Source: Desulfocapsa sp. (GTDB taxonomy: Bacteria > Desulfobacterota > Desulfobulbia > Desulfobulbales > Desulfocapsaceae). From it: a stretch of 64,000 nucleotides of DNA. Below are positions 1-8,458 of the stretch, piece after piece. The stretch spans positions 248,001 to 312,000 of the forward strand of contig JAESPV010000027.1 of the NCBI GenBank assembly GCA_016765495.1, written 5' to 3'. A program made the translations under genes and the position numbers. The notes under the pieces were generated by a model. It did not search any database and was not told where the DNA came from. It saw only the letters and a list, made by a program, of their open reading frames with translations. The stretch's first letter is position 1. Each line of letters starts with the position of its first letter.

Positions 1-1236
1 GTCAGAATGTTTCCACTTGGATACAAAATCGACTAGCTCTTTTTTGAGATCCACTTTACGGAAGCGGGGTGGTTTATGACGAGCCAGTCCAAGCAGATTG
101 TTGATGACCAGATTCAGGCTGTCCACCTCATCAACAATATAATGTAATAATTCCTCCTGCATCTCCGGTTTGCGCTCCCCAGTCACTAAAAACTGTGCGG
201 AACTGCGAATAATGCCAAGAGGATTTCTTAACTCATGGGCAAGGATAGCTGTCATCTCGCCAAGGGCTGCAAGTTTTTCAGCTTGCAGCAGTTTGTTGTT
301 GAGTCGCTGAAGTTGATTTTTACTTTCGGAAAGGGTTTCGTAATGCAGTGCATTTTCAACCGCTATGGTAACATGGTTTGCCAGAATGCTGAAAATCTGA
401 ATATCACGATTGCTATATCGACAACCGTCCTTCCTCGGCCCAAGTAGCAGCATACCGCCAAACTTGGAACCTCCCTGTAATCCGTAGACCAGAGAAAAAC
501 CAGCTTTTTGTATTTCCAGTAATTCGCTGGAAAGATCCGGGGAATTGGGCACTGGTTTACAGAAAAAAAAATGCTTGCCTGCACGCAACAGATCAATAAG
601 TTGACTTTCCGACCAGAGATGAGAGCCAAATCGCAGATTCTCAGGGTATAGGCGACTGCGCTTTTCTTCCATGATCATTAGACCAACGCGGGTTATTCGC
701 AGCCGTTCAGGTAATTCGGATATGAGCACCTCAACCAGATCAGGCAAGTACAGTGAGGAGGCGATCCGGCCGCCAAGATCACAGAGCAATGTTCGACAAT
801 CCGGAAGATTATAAAAAAATAGTCGATTAATCGTACGATGAATTAAATCGCAAAGTGAATAAACAATGAGCGCTGTTGCCAGCAGAAAATATAAAAAAAA
901 CTCCGCCAATGCAGCCTGACTGCAAATGGAAAATCGATTGAGAGTAACAAGCATGATCGTATATAGCCCAAAGAGTATTCCAAACAAAACCATACACGTG
1001 AAACTGTGGATCAGTAAGTGATCCATATCCATTCTCGGGTGCATACCGATTGCGCCAAAGAGTGTGAGCGAGATAGCAACACTACCCCACAGAGCGGGTG
1101 ACAAGGAAAGAAGGATGTGATCAAGGATGAATAAAGGTAACAGATAAAAAAATAGAAAAGAGAGAATACCGAACCAGATACTCACAAGAAAACGTTTGGG
1201 GAGTTCTTTGATATAGGTTGATGAGAGTAGAGACAT
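1..1236 (-). CDS. Membrane sensor histidine kinase, C-terminus cut by window edge
   Basis: Reading the reverse strand from the ATG at 1236 gives 412 codons that stay open to base 1. The first roughly 130 residues contain about four hydrophobic stretches and look like an integral membrane sensor. Next comes a GAF-like region, roughly residues 150-290. A dimerisation/phosphoacceptor segment follows with the H-box LGEMTAILAHELRNPLG; the predicted phosphorylated histidine is about residue 334. The ATPase domain lies beyond the left edge, so the cognate regulator cannot be seen. Histidine kinases of this layout phosphorylate a response regulator, but no signal can be inferred. The start is the first good ATG before the first membrane segment; no strong Shine-Dalgarno is visible, so it is uncertain by a few codons. 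Confidence 0.85.
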   Translation of the reverse strand, partial: MSLLSSTYIKELPKRFLVSIWFGILSFLFFYLLPLFILDHILLSLSPALWGSVAISLTLFGAIGMHPRMDMDHLLIHSFTCMVLFGILFGLYTIMLVTLNRFSICSQAALAEFFLYFLLATALIVYSLCDLIHRTINRLFFYNLPDCRTLLCDLGGRIASSLYLPDLVEVLISELPERLRITRVGLMIMEEKRSRLYPENLRFGSHLWSESQLIDLLRAGKHFFFCKPVPNSPDLSSELLEIQKAGFSLVYGLQGGSKFGGMLLLGPRKDGCRYSNRDIQIFSILANHVTIAVENALHYETLSESKNQLQRLNNKLLQAEKLAALGEMTAILAHELRNPLGIIRSSAQFLVTGERKPEMQEELLHYIVDEVDSLNLVINNLLGLARHKPPRFRKVDLKKELVDFVSKWKHSD

Positions 1237-1540
1237 ATCGGCAGATGTATAGAAAATGAGAGTTTTCTTTCAGGCCGGGGATCGGGGTGAACCGTTGGCC
1301 ATAGACTTACTGTTAACCGGCTATCGTATTTGCGGCGATTAACTTGTCCGTCAAAATCGTTCACAAAATGAGTTCAGTCATTGTGCCAGCCTTACTGCGA
1401 CACTAACTGCACAGTAAAGATAGTAATTAGAGTTACAAAACAGTAAGTTGGAAGTCAAGGTCTTTTAGGTTAGTGCTTGAAAGTATACTGCCGGTGTTTG
1501 AATAAAAAGAGAAAATTGTTGAACAAAAACTTGAGTATCC
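1237..1540. other. Intergenic region without a recognised gene
   Basis: About 300 bases separate the stop of the aminomutase-family gene from the start of the histidine kinase, both on the reverse strand. I saw no conserved open frame, no perfect hairpin with a T-run and no convincing promoter. A short reading frame covering 1182-1364 has no recognisable features and overlaps the kinase start. The kinase promoter presumably lies here. Confidence 0.5.
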
Positions 1541-2590
1541 CTAAATGGGGTCGCCGTTTTCAGGATACGAACAAAGTTTACCGGAGTAATTACGAAATGA
1601 AAGCTCCTTGTTGCTGCTCAGTATATAATCGGGAGTGAGTGGAATCTTTCCTTTTCCACCAGGTGCATCGAGTGCAAAGGTTGGTATTGCCATTCCAGAT
1701 ATGGTTCCAATGAGTTGCCGCATGATTTTGACTCCGTTCCGGGTGTGGGTGCGGAAGTGATTGGTTCCTCTGGTGAGATCTCCCTGAAAAAGATAATAAG
1801 GCTTAACCCGCATACGAAGCAGGCCTAGAAAGAGTTCTTGCAGGGTTAGCGGATCGTCATTGACTCCTTTTAGAAGAACAGTCTGACAGCCGAGGGGAAT
1901 ACCAGCGTTTGCCAGAAGCTCACAGGCCTGAATTGCTTCTGTTGTAAGTTCTCTGGGGTGGTTAAAGTGAGTGTTAATATAGAGCGGATGGTGTTTTTTT
2001 AACATTGTGGCAAGTTCTTTTGTCACACGCATGGGCAGGGTGCAGGGTATTCGGGTTCCAATTCGAATGACTTCAACGGTGGGGATTGCCCGAAGACGTG
2101 TGAGCAATAAATCAAGTTTTCTGTCTGATAGCAGAAGCGGGTCGCCACCTGAAATAAGAACTTCCCTGATTTTCGTATGTTCTTTGATATATCGAATCCC
2201 GGCCTCAATTGATTCCTCAGTGATGAGCATTGAGGGTGTACCCACTTTACGCTTTCTGGTGCAGAACCTGCAATACATGGCACATTCACTGGCAACCAGA
2301 AAAAGAACTCTGTCCGGATACTTATGAACGAGATTCGGAACCGGACTTAAGTGTTCTTCAGCTAGTGGATCCGGTACGCATATGGAGTCATTGAGTTCCA
2401 TGGGATCCGGAACGGCCTGTTTCCATAGAGGGTCATTCACCGATTGAATAAGACCCAAATAATACGGATTGATTCGCATTGGAAAGCTTGCACAAGTAGC
2501 TTCTAATGCAGTAGTATCAAAATCAAAATGGCGTGTAAGTTCGGCAGGGCTATTTATCGAGTTCTGTAGAATTTTTTTCCAGTTTGTCAT
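1541..2590 (-). CDS. Lysine 2,3-aminomutase (KamA) family radical SAM protein
   Basis: The 349-residue protein carries the radical SAM cluster motif CAMYCRFC (Cys103, Cys107, Cys110), followed by TRKRKVG. Near the C-terminus (about residue 313) is APGGKGKIPL, whose lysine is the PLP-binding residue in the KamA family. Family members migrate an amino group between C2 and C3 of lysine; the EpmB branch acts on a lysine destined for EF-P. The text between residues 40 and 100 (INPYYLGLI, PVPNLVHKYPDRVLFLV) resembles KamA more than EpmB. However, the protein is shorter than typical KamA (above 400 residues) because the ends are trimmed. No beta-lysine acetyltransferase, EpmA or EF-P gene is adjacent, so the substrate is unresolved. 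It is divergent from malic enzyme. Confidence 0.85.
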   Translation of the reverse strand: MTNWKKILQNSINSPAELTRHFDFDTTALEATCASFPMRINPYYLGLIQSVNDPLWKQAVPDPMELNDSICVPDPLAEEHLSPVPNLVHKYPDRVLFLVASECAMYCRFCTRKRKVGTPSMLITEESIEAGIRYIKEHTKIREVLISGGDPLLLSDRKLDLLLTRLRAIPTVEVIRIGTRIPCTLPMRVTKELATMLKKHHPLYINTHFNHPRELTTEAIQACELLANAGIPLGCQTVLLKGVNDDPLTLQELFLGLLRMRVKPYYLFQGDLTRGTNHFRTHTRNGVKIMRQLIGTISGMAIPTFALDAPGGKGKIPLTPDYILSSNKELSFRNYSGKLCSYPENGDPI

Positions 2591-2662
2591 AGTGGCATAT
2601 TATGGAGGATTGCAGGTCAAAAGTCAATTTTCCAGTGTAACTAAATGGTCGGGAGTGACGAA

Positions 2663-4399
2663 ATGTCTGAGAATCAATATGGCTTCAAGTATGATGAATA
2701 CGGAAACACGAGGGAAATCCTTGTCTATTCCAGTGGCGTAGCTGTTCATAGTATCAGCTATGTGAACAAGGGAACAGCCTTTAGCCTGGCTGAACGTAAA
2801 CGACTTGGGCTTGAAGCGGCTTTACCTCCTGCTGTCAGAAGCATGGAACATCAGGTTGAAAATTCTCTTATTAAAGTTAACTCCAAGGATAAGCCATTAG
2901 AAAAATTCATCTATTTACGATCACTTTTTGATCGTAATGTGGTGCTGGCCCATGCACTTATTAAGAGTGATATTGAAAATCTGATGGGGATAATTTATAC
3001 ACCCACCGTAGCCCTTGCTGTCCAACAGTATTCATCCATGTTTCGCCAGGCTAATGGTCTCCATTTCTACCCAGGTAATATTGACCAGGCTGAGAATATT
3101 CTACGCAGATATCTTCATCGCGATATCAGAGTGGCCGTGGTTACTGATAATCAGGGAATTTTGGGGATTGGAGATCAGGGTGCCGGAGGCATAGCTATTT
3201 GTCTTGGTAAGCTCATGCTTTACACGCAGGGGGCTGGTGTTGCCCCCTGGCATTGTCTGCCAGTTTCGCTTGATGTCGGAACCGATAATGAAGCCTTGCT
3301 CGCTGATAACGAATATTTAGGATGGCGTCACCATCGTTTAAAAGGTGATGAATATCTTGACCTTATAGGACGTTTTGCGCATGCATTCAGAAATGTGTTT
3401 CCTAATGCTTTGTGTCAGTGGGAAGATTTTTCCAAGCAGAATGCCTTTGCAATTCGCGATTCATACCTTCATGACTTGATATCATTTAATGATGATATTC
3501 AAGGCACAGGAGCTATAACCCTGGCCGGTATTTTGACAGCGATGCGTATCAAGCTTGAGAGGCTTGAGGATCAGGTTTTCCTGGTGCACGGGGCTGGGGC
3601 TGGTGGTATTGGAATAGCGGAACAAATAGGAATTGCACTTGTCGAGGCGGGACTCACTGAACAGGAAGCAAAGGATAGAATTTTCACCCTCGACTCGAGG
3701 GGTGTTGTCACCAGTGACCGTGATCTGGAGGAGTATAAGTATAAATTTGCAAAGGACAAAGAGCAGTTTACCTGGCTTAAGGATTCGTCAAAGATATCTC
3801 TGACAGAAGCCGTAAAGGAAGCAAGGGTTACTGTTTTAATCGGTACATCGGGGCAGGGAGGATGCTTTACCAGAGAAGTGATTGAGGCAGTGCTCGCAAA
3901 TACTGATAGACCTGTAATTATGCCACTTTCCAATCCTACCTCAATGACCGAGGCTCTACCAGAGGATATTTATAAATGGACGGATGGCAGGGCGCTGGTG
4001 GCAACCGGAAGTCCGTTTGAGCCGGTAACGCATAATGGCGTAACTCACAGCATAGGACAATGTAATAATGTGTTTGTCTTTCCGGGGGTCGGGCTTGGTG
4101 TACTCGGTTCCGGTGCAAGGGAAGTGTTGCCACAGTTTTTTACTGCTGCTGCTCACGCCGTATCCTCATGTGTATCTAAGGCTGAAATGGAGAATGGCTG
4201 CCTGGTGCCACCAGTGAATTCCCTCAAAGAGGTGAGCAGAAAAGTAGCTTTGGCAGTTGCAATGTCTGCAGTGGCAAGTGGTGTTAGCCGGCCATGCGTT
4301 TTTTCTACTTTCCAGCATGAAGGGGACGAGGCTCGTATGGCTGAGTTACTTCGGAAGATGCGCTGGGATCCGGAATATCTCCCGATTGTTGCGATGTAG
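2663..4399 (+). CDS. maeA: NAD(P)-dependent malic enzyme (oxaloacetate-decarboxylating)
   Basis: This enzyme would convert malate to pyruvate and CO2 with reduction of NAD(P). The protein of about 578 residues is the long malic-enzyme type. Visible motifs are YTPTVALAVQQYS in the substrate domain, the metal/substrate segment around NDDIQGTGAITLAG, and the dinucleotide fold VHGAGAGGIGIAEQIG. LSNPTSMTEALPEDIYKWTDG and QCNNVFVFPGVGLG are classic C-terminal malic-enzyme stretches. I chose the ATG at 2663 over the in-frame ATG at 2645 because GGGAG lies 7 nt before it and nothing similar precedes the upstream ATG. It is a single gene, divergent from the aminomutase-family gene. With the pyruvate carboxylase at 36-40 kb it would connect C3 and C4 pools. 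Cofactor preference cannot be read from the sequence. Confidence 0.93.
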   Translation: MSENQYGFKYDEYGNTREILVYSSGVAVHSISYVNKGTAFSLAERKRLGLEAALPPAVRSMEHQVENSLIKVNSKDKPLEKFIYLRSLFDRNVVLAHALIKSDIENLMGIIYTPTVALAVQQYSSMFRQANGLHFYPGNIDQAENILRRYLHRDIRVAVVTDNQGILGIGDQGAGGIAICLGKLMLYTQGAGVAPWHCLPVSLDVGTDNEALLADNEYLGWRHHRLKGDEYLDLIGRFAHAFRNVFPNALCQWEDFSKQNAFAIRDSYLHDLISFNDDIQGTGAITLAGILTAMRIKLERLEDQVFLVHGAGAGGIGIAEQIGIALVEAGLTEQEAKDRIFTLDSRGVVTSDRDLEEYKYKFAKDKEQFTWLKDSSKISLTEAVKEARVTVLIGTSGQGGCFTREVIEAVLANTDRPVIMPLSNPTSMTEALPEDIYKWTDGRALVATGSPFEPVTHNGVTHSIGQCNNVFVFPGVGLGVLGSGAREVLPQFFTAAAHAVSSCVSKAEMENGCLVPPVNSLKEVSRKVALAVAMSAVASGVSRPCVFSTFQHEGDEARMAELLRKMRWDPEYLPIVAM

Positions 4400-4411
4400 T
4401 CTGGTGCAGGG

Positions 4412-4448
4412 TCTGACTGCCGGGATTGGCATAATTTCGGCAGTCAGA
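4412..4448. terminator. Hairpin between convergent malic enzyme and hemerythrin genes
   Basis: TCTGACTGCCG (4412-4422) and CGGCAGTCAGA (4438-4448) form a perfect 11-bp stem with a 15-nt loop, starting 12 bases after the malic enzyme stop. No immediate T-run follows; one appears at about 4471. It is therefore a probable rather than certain terminator for the convergent pair. Confidence 0.5.
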
Positions 4449-4491
4449 TCGAGTGTAATCATTTGGCTTGTTTTTTTATGCTACGCCGCAT

Positions 4492-4902
4492 TTAGTTGTC
4501 GTTCATAGCCCTGGAAAGGCAGTCACTGTATTTCATATCTTCTTCGAGTATGTGGTTGAGTAGCCAATCTCTTAAAAAGAGATAGAAAGCAGAATTTATT
4601 CCAGCTGTGTTGTTTTCTATCTGCTCTTTGAAATCAGTTACTTCTTCCATAAGTTTTTTGTGTATGGCTTTGTGTTCATCAAGAAGATTGAAACCTGCCT
4701 TTTCCATGGCGGCCTCTTCATTTGCAAAATGTTTCCTGGTGTAATCCGCTAATTGGTCAACTTCATAACTCACTGATATCTTGATGTCACTTGCTTTCAC
4801 AATTTCGAACATTTCATTGATTAGTTTTACAATCACTTTATGTTCCTCATCAAATTGATCAATTCCAACTGAGTAAGAATCTCTCCATTTTATTAAGGCC
4901 AT
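4492..4902 (-). CDS. Bacteriohemerythrin
   Basis: The 136-residue single-domain protein matches the hemerythrin four-helix bundle. It has the expected di-iron ligands: a first His in DEEHKVIV, HFANEE, HKAIHKKL and a final HILEEDMKYSD segment. Bacteriohemerythrins bind O2 reversibly at a non-haem di-iron site. In anaerobes they are thought to scavenge, store or deliver oxygen; that role here is inferred. GGAG 6 nt before the ATG supports the start. There is no transmembrane or chemoreceptor domain, so it is a soluble cytoplasmic protein. It is monocistronic and convergent with malic enzyme. Confidence 0.93.
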   Translation of the reverse strand: MALIKWRDSYSVGIDQFDEEHKVIVKLINEMFEIVKASDIKISVSYEVDQLADYTRKHFANEEAAMEKAGFNLLDEHKAIHKKLMEEVTDFKEQIENNTAGINSAFYLFLRDWLLNHILEEDMKYSDCLSRAMNDN

Positions 4903-5406
4903 GGTATTCTCCGAAAAAAATAGTTTTCAAATTGCTTATCAGGTTTATGTTATTAATTAGTGTATGGCATGTATTTAAAAAAATACAGGTGAATAAAGCA
5001 TTAGAGTAGATTTATTTGCTGTAGGAACGTATTGGCTTGAGATTTTCAGAAGAGTTTTTTTAATTACATCGATTGAACTGCTATAATTACGAAATCAACC
5101 AACTTTTTGGGAGTATTTCTCAGGTATGACGACGTTTTTTAAAAACAAAAAGTCAGAAAAAGCCGATGATTATTAAAAAAAATTGATATGTTACTTGAAA
5201 AGAATTGAAAAACCAGTTAATTTGTCTCCTCTGTTGTGCGCGATAGTCTTGTTGACACAGAGTCTTTTGTTGAAAAAAATGCTAAGAATTATTCTGTGGT
5301 ATTTTCTCTTTGTTAAGGGGAGGGATAATTCAATTCTGGTCAACCCAACAATGTTACGACATGGTTTGCAGCAACATCAATCATCAGAATAATTGAGGAT
5401 ATATTA
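4903..5406. other. Intergenic region ahead of the Wood-Ljungdahl gene block
   Basis: Some 500 AT-rich bases lie between the divergent hemerythrin and folD genes and should hold both promoters. TTGACA at 5252-5257 is a perfect -35 box, but I see no good -10 at normal spacing, so it is not called as a promoter. GGAACGTA at about 5023 matches half of the dispersed palindrome seen elsewhere, but no partner arm was found. A 69-codon frame at 5183-5392 lacks features of a real protein. Confidence 0.4.
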
Positions 5407-6294
5407 ATGACGGCAAAGCTTATAAGCGGTATCGAGATAGCGAAAGAAATTCGTGAAGAATTAAACACAGAAGTTACAGAACTGAAAGAAAAACATGATA
5501 TCGTTCCCGGTCTTGTGACTATCCTTGTAGGTGAGGATCCAGCCTCTCAGTCATATGTAGCTGCTAAGAACAAGACTGCCCATGCACTTGGTATCCATTC
5601 GGAGCAGGTAACACTCGATCCTGAAACCAGTGAGGCAGATCTTCTGGAACTTGTGGATAAATACAATAACGACCCCAAAATCAACGGCATCCTTGTCCAG
5701 TTGCCTCTGCCGAAACATATTAATGAAGCGAATATCCTCTATGCCATTGATCCGAACAAAGATGTGGACGGATTCCATCCTGTCAATGTTGGAAAGATGG
5801 TGCTTGGCGAACAGTGTTTTCTGCCCTGTACTCCCCACGGAATCCTTGAGATGCTCACCAGAAGTGGTGTGGAGACCAGTGGTGCTGAGGTGGTAATAAT
5901 TGGCAGGTCCAACATTGTTGGTAAACCCATTGCTAATCTGATGCTTCAAAAACGTGATGGTGGTAATGCCACTATCACACTTTGTCATACCCGAACGAAA
6001 GACATGGCCGCTCATTGTAGACGTGCTGATATTATCATTGCAGCAGTTGGAGTACCTAAGATGGTAACCGCGGATATGGTAAAAGAAGGCGCTGCCATTA
6101 TTGATGTTGGTGTTAATCGCATTGGTAAGGCAAGCAACGGAAAAGCAATTCTTGCAGGTGATGTTGATTTTGATGCTGTGAAAGAAATAGCGTCTTGTAT
6201 TACCCCTGTGCCTGGTGGTGTCGGCCCCATGACCATTACCATGTTAATGAAAAACACAGTGCAGGCTGCCAAAATGGCGGCTGGCCTAGTCTAA
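5407..6294 (+). CDS. folD: Bifunctional methylene-THF dehydrogenase / methenyl-THF cyclohydrolase
   Basis: FolD interconverts formyl-, methenyl- and methylene-tetrahydrofolate, steps of the methyl branch of the Wood-Ljungdahl pathway. The 295-residue length is normal. Tyr50 and Lys54 in SYVAAKNKTA match the catalytic pair of the family. PLPKHI, DVDGFHPVNVGK, the NAD(P) segment VVIIGRSNIVGKP and the C-terminal PGGVGPMTITMLM are all present. GAGGA 7 nt before the ATG supports the start. It opens a co-directional block that continues into cooS 66 bp downstream, which suggests a dedicated C1 role in addition to biosynthesis. No formyl-THF synthetase gene is in the window. Confidence 0.97.
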   Translation: MTAKLISGIEIAKEIREELNTEVTELKEKHDIVPGLVTILVGEDPASQSYVAAKNKTAHALGIHSEQVTLDPETSEADLLELVDKYNNDPKINGILVQLPLPKHINEANILYAIDPNKDVDGFHPVNVGKMVLGEQCFLPCTPHGILEMLTRSGVETSGAEVVIIGRSNIVGKPIANLMLQKRDGGNATITLCHTRTKDMAAHCRRADIIIAAVGVPKMVTADMVKEGAAIIDVGVNRIGKASNGKAILAGDVDFDAVKEIASCITPVPGGVGPMTITMLMKNTVQAAKMAAGLV

Positions 6295-6360
6295 ATATAA
6301 GCGTATATTGAGTGTTTAAGGCAGAGTTGTAAATCGCCTATCATTGTTTTGGAGGAAAAT

Positions 6361-8358
6361 ATGAGCAACAGTAAAAATAGATGTAACTCTTGTAACGACA
6401 TCACCACTGCTTCAACCATAGATTTGCTTAATCAGGATCTGGCAAAACAGGTGCGAACGGCCTATGATCGTATTGAGGATCGAGGTGTATCGGCCTGTCT
6501 GTTTGGGTCTGGCGGAACCTGCTGTCGTATTTGTAACATGGGCCCCTGTCAGGTGATTGATGGAGTTGAGCAAATGATTGGTATCTGTGGTGCAACTGCA
6601 GCTACTGTTGTAGCCAGGAACTTTGCCCGTATTGTTGCTGCCGGAACTGCAGCCCATACCGATCATGCCCGTGAGATGGTCATGGGATTTATCGAAACTG
6701 CCAAGGGGAATAATCAACATGAAATCAAGGATGTTAAAAAACTTCATGCCATGGCCGAAATTTTTGACATAGAGATAGAGGGCAGAGATAAGAATGAAAT
6801 TGCGCTTGAGCTTGGCGAAAAGGCTCTCGCTGAATTTGGTCAACAGAAGGGTACCCTTACAATGCTCAAACGTGCTTCTGCAAAGCAGCAGGCCATTTGG
6901 AAAGAAAAGGGCGTAGAACCCCGAGGTATTGATCGCGAGGTTGTAGAAACCATGCATCGTACACATATGGGTGTTGATCAGGAATATCATAACATCATGA
7001 AGCAGGCAGCACGTTGTTCACTCGCTGATGGCTGGGGTGCTTCCATGCTTTCCACAGAACTTACCGATATCATGTTTGGTACTCCGGTTCCAAAGCGTGC
7101 ATTGATTGATCTTGGTGTGTTAAAGGCAGATCAGGTGAATGTAACTGTTCATGGACATGAGCCACTTCTCGCTGAATCACTCTGTATAGCTGCTGAAGAT
7201 CCTGAAATTCTTGCTCTTGTAAAGAAAGTTGGCGCCAAAGGAATTAACCTTGCCGGTGTTTGTTGTACAGGTAATGAGATTCTCATGCGTCGCGGAATTC
7301 CAGTTGCCGGATCTTTCATCAATCAGGAGATGGTTTTGGCCACTGGTGCCGTTGAGGCCATGGTTGTGGATGTACAGTGTACCATGCAGTCATTGGCTCA
7401 GGTAGTCAAGGAAAAACATACAGACATTATTACCACCAACTATCGGGCAAAAATGCCTGATGCTATTCATATGCAGTTTGAGGAAAGCGATTCTATCGGA
7501 TCAGCTAAAAGCATCCTCGCCCATGCGATTGGCAACTTCAAAAAACGTGGCGAATTCTATATCCCAAAAGACAAAACGTTTGATATGGTTGTCGGATTCA
7601 GTCATGAATCAATCAATTATATGCTTGGTGGAAGTTTTCGTGAAAGTTACCGACCATTAAATGATAATATCATCAATGGTCGCATTAAGGGAGTTGGTGC
7701 TCTCGTAGGATGTGAACATTTCAAATACAGCGATGATCACCACTTTAAGATCGCTGTAGAGCTTCTTAAAAATAATGTCCTTATTCTCGCAACCGGTTGT
7801 GCTGCCCAGGCACTTGGTCGTCGCGGACTAATGACACCTGAAGCAGCTGCCGAGTATTGTGGTGAAAGTCTTGCTGAAGTATGTGAGGCCGTTGGTATGC
7901 CGCCGGTTTTGCATGTTGGGTCATGCGTAGATAACAGTAGATTGCTCATTGCACTTACTGAGATGGTGAAACAGGGTGGTCTTGGAGACGATATATCCGA
8001 ACTTCCTGCATGCGGTACGGCACCTCTCTGGATGAGTGAAAAAGCGGTTGCCATTGGACAGTACTTTGTGACATCCGGTGCCCATGTTGTTTTCCAGAAT
8101 CTTCCAGTAACCGGATCCAAAGAGATGACTGATTTTATGCTGGATGGAATGAAGGAGGAGTATGGCGCATGCTGGGGGTGTGAAGAAGACCCTGTTAAGC
8201 TGGCACAAAAAATGATCAAAGCCATTGATGGGAAACGCGATGAGCTTGGTATTAACAAGAAACAGGATCGTGTACTTTTTGATATGGAAATGCGTCGGGA
8301 CCTTGATGCTGGTGCATCGGGTCAAAGTCTCTCTGGTATGGGTTGCGGTAACAAATAG
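6361..8358 (+). CDS. cooS: Anaerobic carbon monoxide dehydrogenase catalytic subunit (CODH of CODH/ACS)
   Basis: This Ni-Fe-S enzyme interconverts CO and CO2 and would feed CO to acetyl-CoA synthase. The N-terminus shows Cys46, Cys54 (D cluster) and Cys55, Cys58, Cys63, Cys76 (B cluster), in CLFGSGGTCCRICNMGPC and GICGATA. C-cluster regions are recognisable: VHGHEPLLAE, GVCCTGNEIL, VDVQCTMQS, LVGCEHFK, ATGCAAQALG and HVGSCVDNSR. The 665-residue length fits AcsA/CooS. The start is the ATG at 6361, preceded by GGAGG five bases upstream; a TTG at 6349 is in frame but overlaps that ribosome site. Acetyl-CoA synthase genes follow, so this is the CODH/ACS form and not a standalone respiratory CODH. 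No cooC/acsF maturation gene is nearby. Confidence 0.97.
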   Translation: MSNSKNRCNSCNDITTASTIDLLNQDLAKQVRTAYDRIEDRGVSACLFGSGGTCCRICNMGPCQVIDGVEQMIGICGATAATVVARNFARIVAAGTAAHTDHAREMVMGFIETAKGNNQHEIKDVKKLHAMAEIFDIEIEGRDKNEIALELGEKALAEFGQQKGTLTMLKRASAKQQAIWKEKGVEPRGIDREVVETMHRTHMGVDQEYHNIMKQAARCSLADGWGASMLSTELTDIMFGTPVPKRALIDLGVLKADQVNVTVHGHEPLLAESLCIAAEDPEILALVKKVGAKGINLAGVCCTGNEILMRRGIPVAGSFINQEMVLATGAVEAMVVDVQCTMQSLAQVVKEKHTDIITTNYRAKMPDAIHMQFEESDSIGSAKSILAHAIGNFKKRGEFYIPKDKTFDMVVGFSHESINYMLGGSFRESYRPLNDNIINGRIKGVGALVGCEHFKYSDDHHFKIAVELLKNNVLILATGCAAQALGRRGLMTPEAAAEYCGESLAEVCEAVGMPPVLHVGSCVDNSRLLIALTEMVKQGGLGDDISELPACGTAPLWMSEKAVAIGQYFVTSGAHVVFQNLPVTGSKEMTDFMLDGMKEEYGACWGCEEDPVKLAQKMIKAIDGKRDELGINKKQDRVLFDMEMRRDLDAGASGQSLSGMGCGNK

Positions 8359-8396
8359 TAGTTTTTTTTTATTCAACCATCATTCTTGAATACGTG

Positions 8397-8422
8397 TAGC
8401 AGCCTGTTGGTTCAGGCTGCTA
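8397..8422 (+). promoter_or_regulatory. Intercistronic hairpin between cooS and metF::acsD
   Basis: TAGCAGCCTG (8397-8406) and CAGGCTGCTA (8413-8422) make a perfect 10-bp stem with a TTGGTT loop. TTTAAAAG follows, not a long T-run. It may be a weak terminator, or an mRNA processing or stability element that sets relative expression of cooS and the genes after it. Confidence 0.5.
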
Positions 8423-8458
8423 TTTAAAAGATAGGTTTTGGCAGAAGGAGTCTAGCAG

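Noticed and set aside
5183-5392. Possible 69-residue protein upstream of folD
   Set aside because: No Shine-Dalgarno, low-complexity composition and no known family; treated as intergenic.
6349-6360. TTG start for cooS
   Set aside because: It lies inside the GGAGG ribosome site serving the ATG at 6361.
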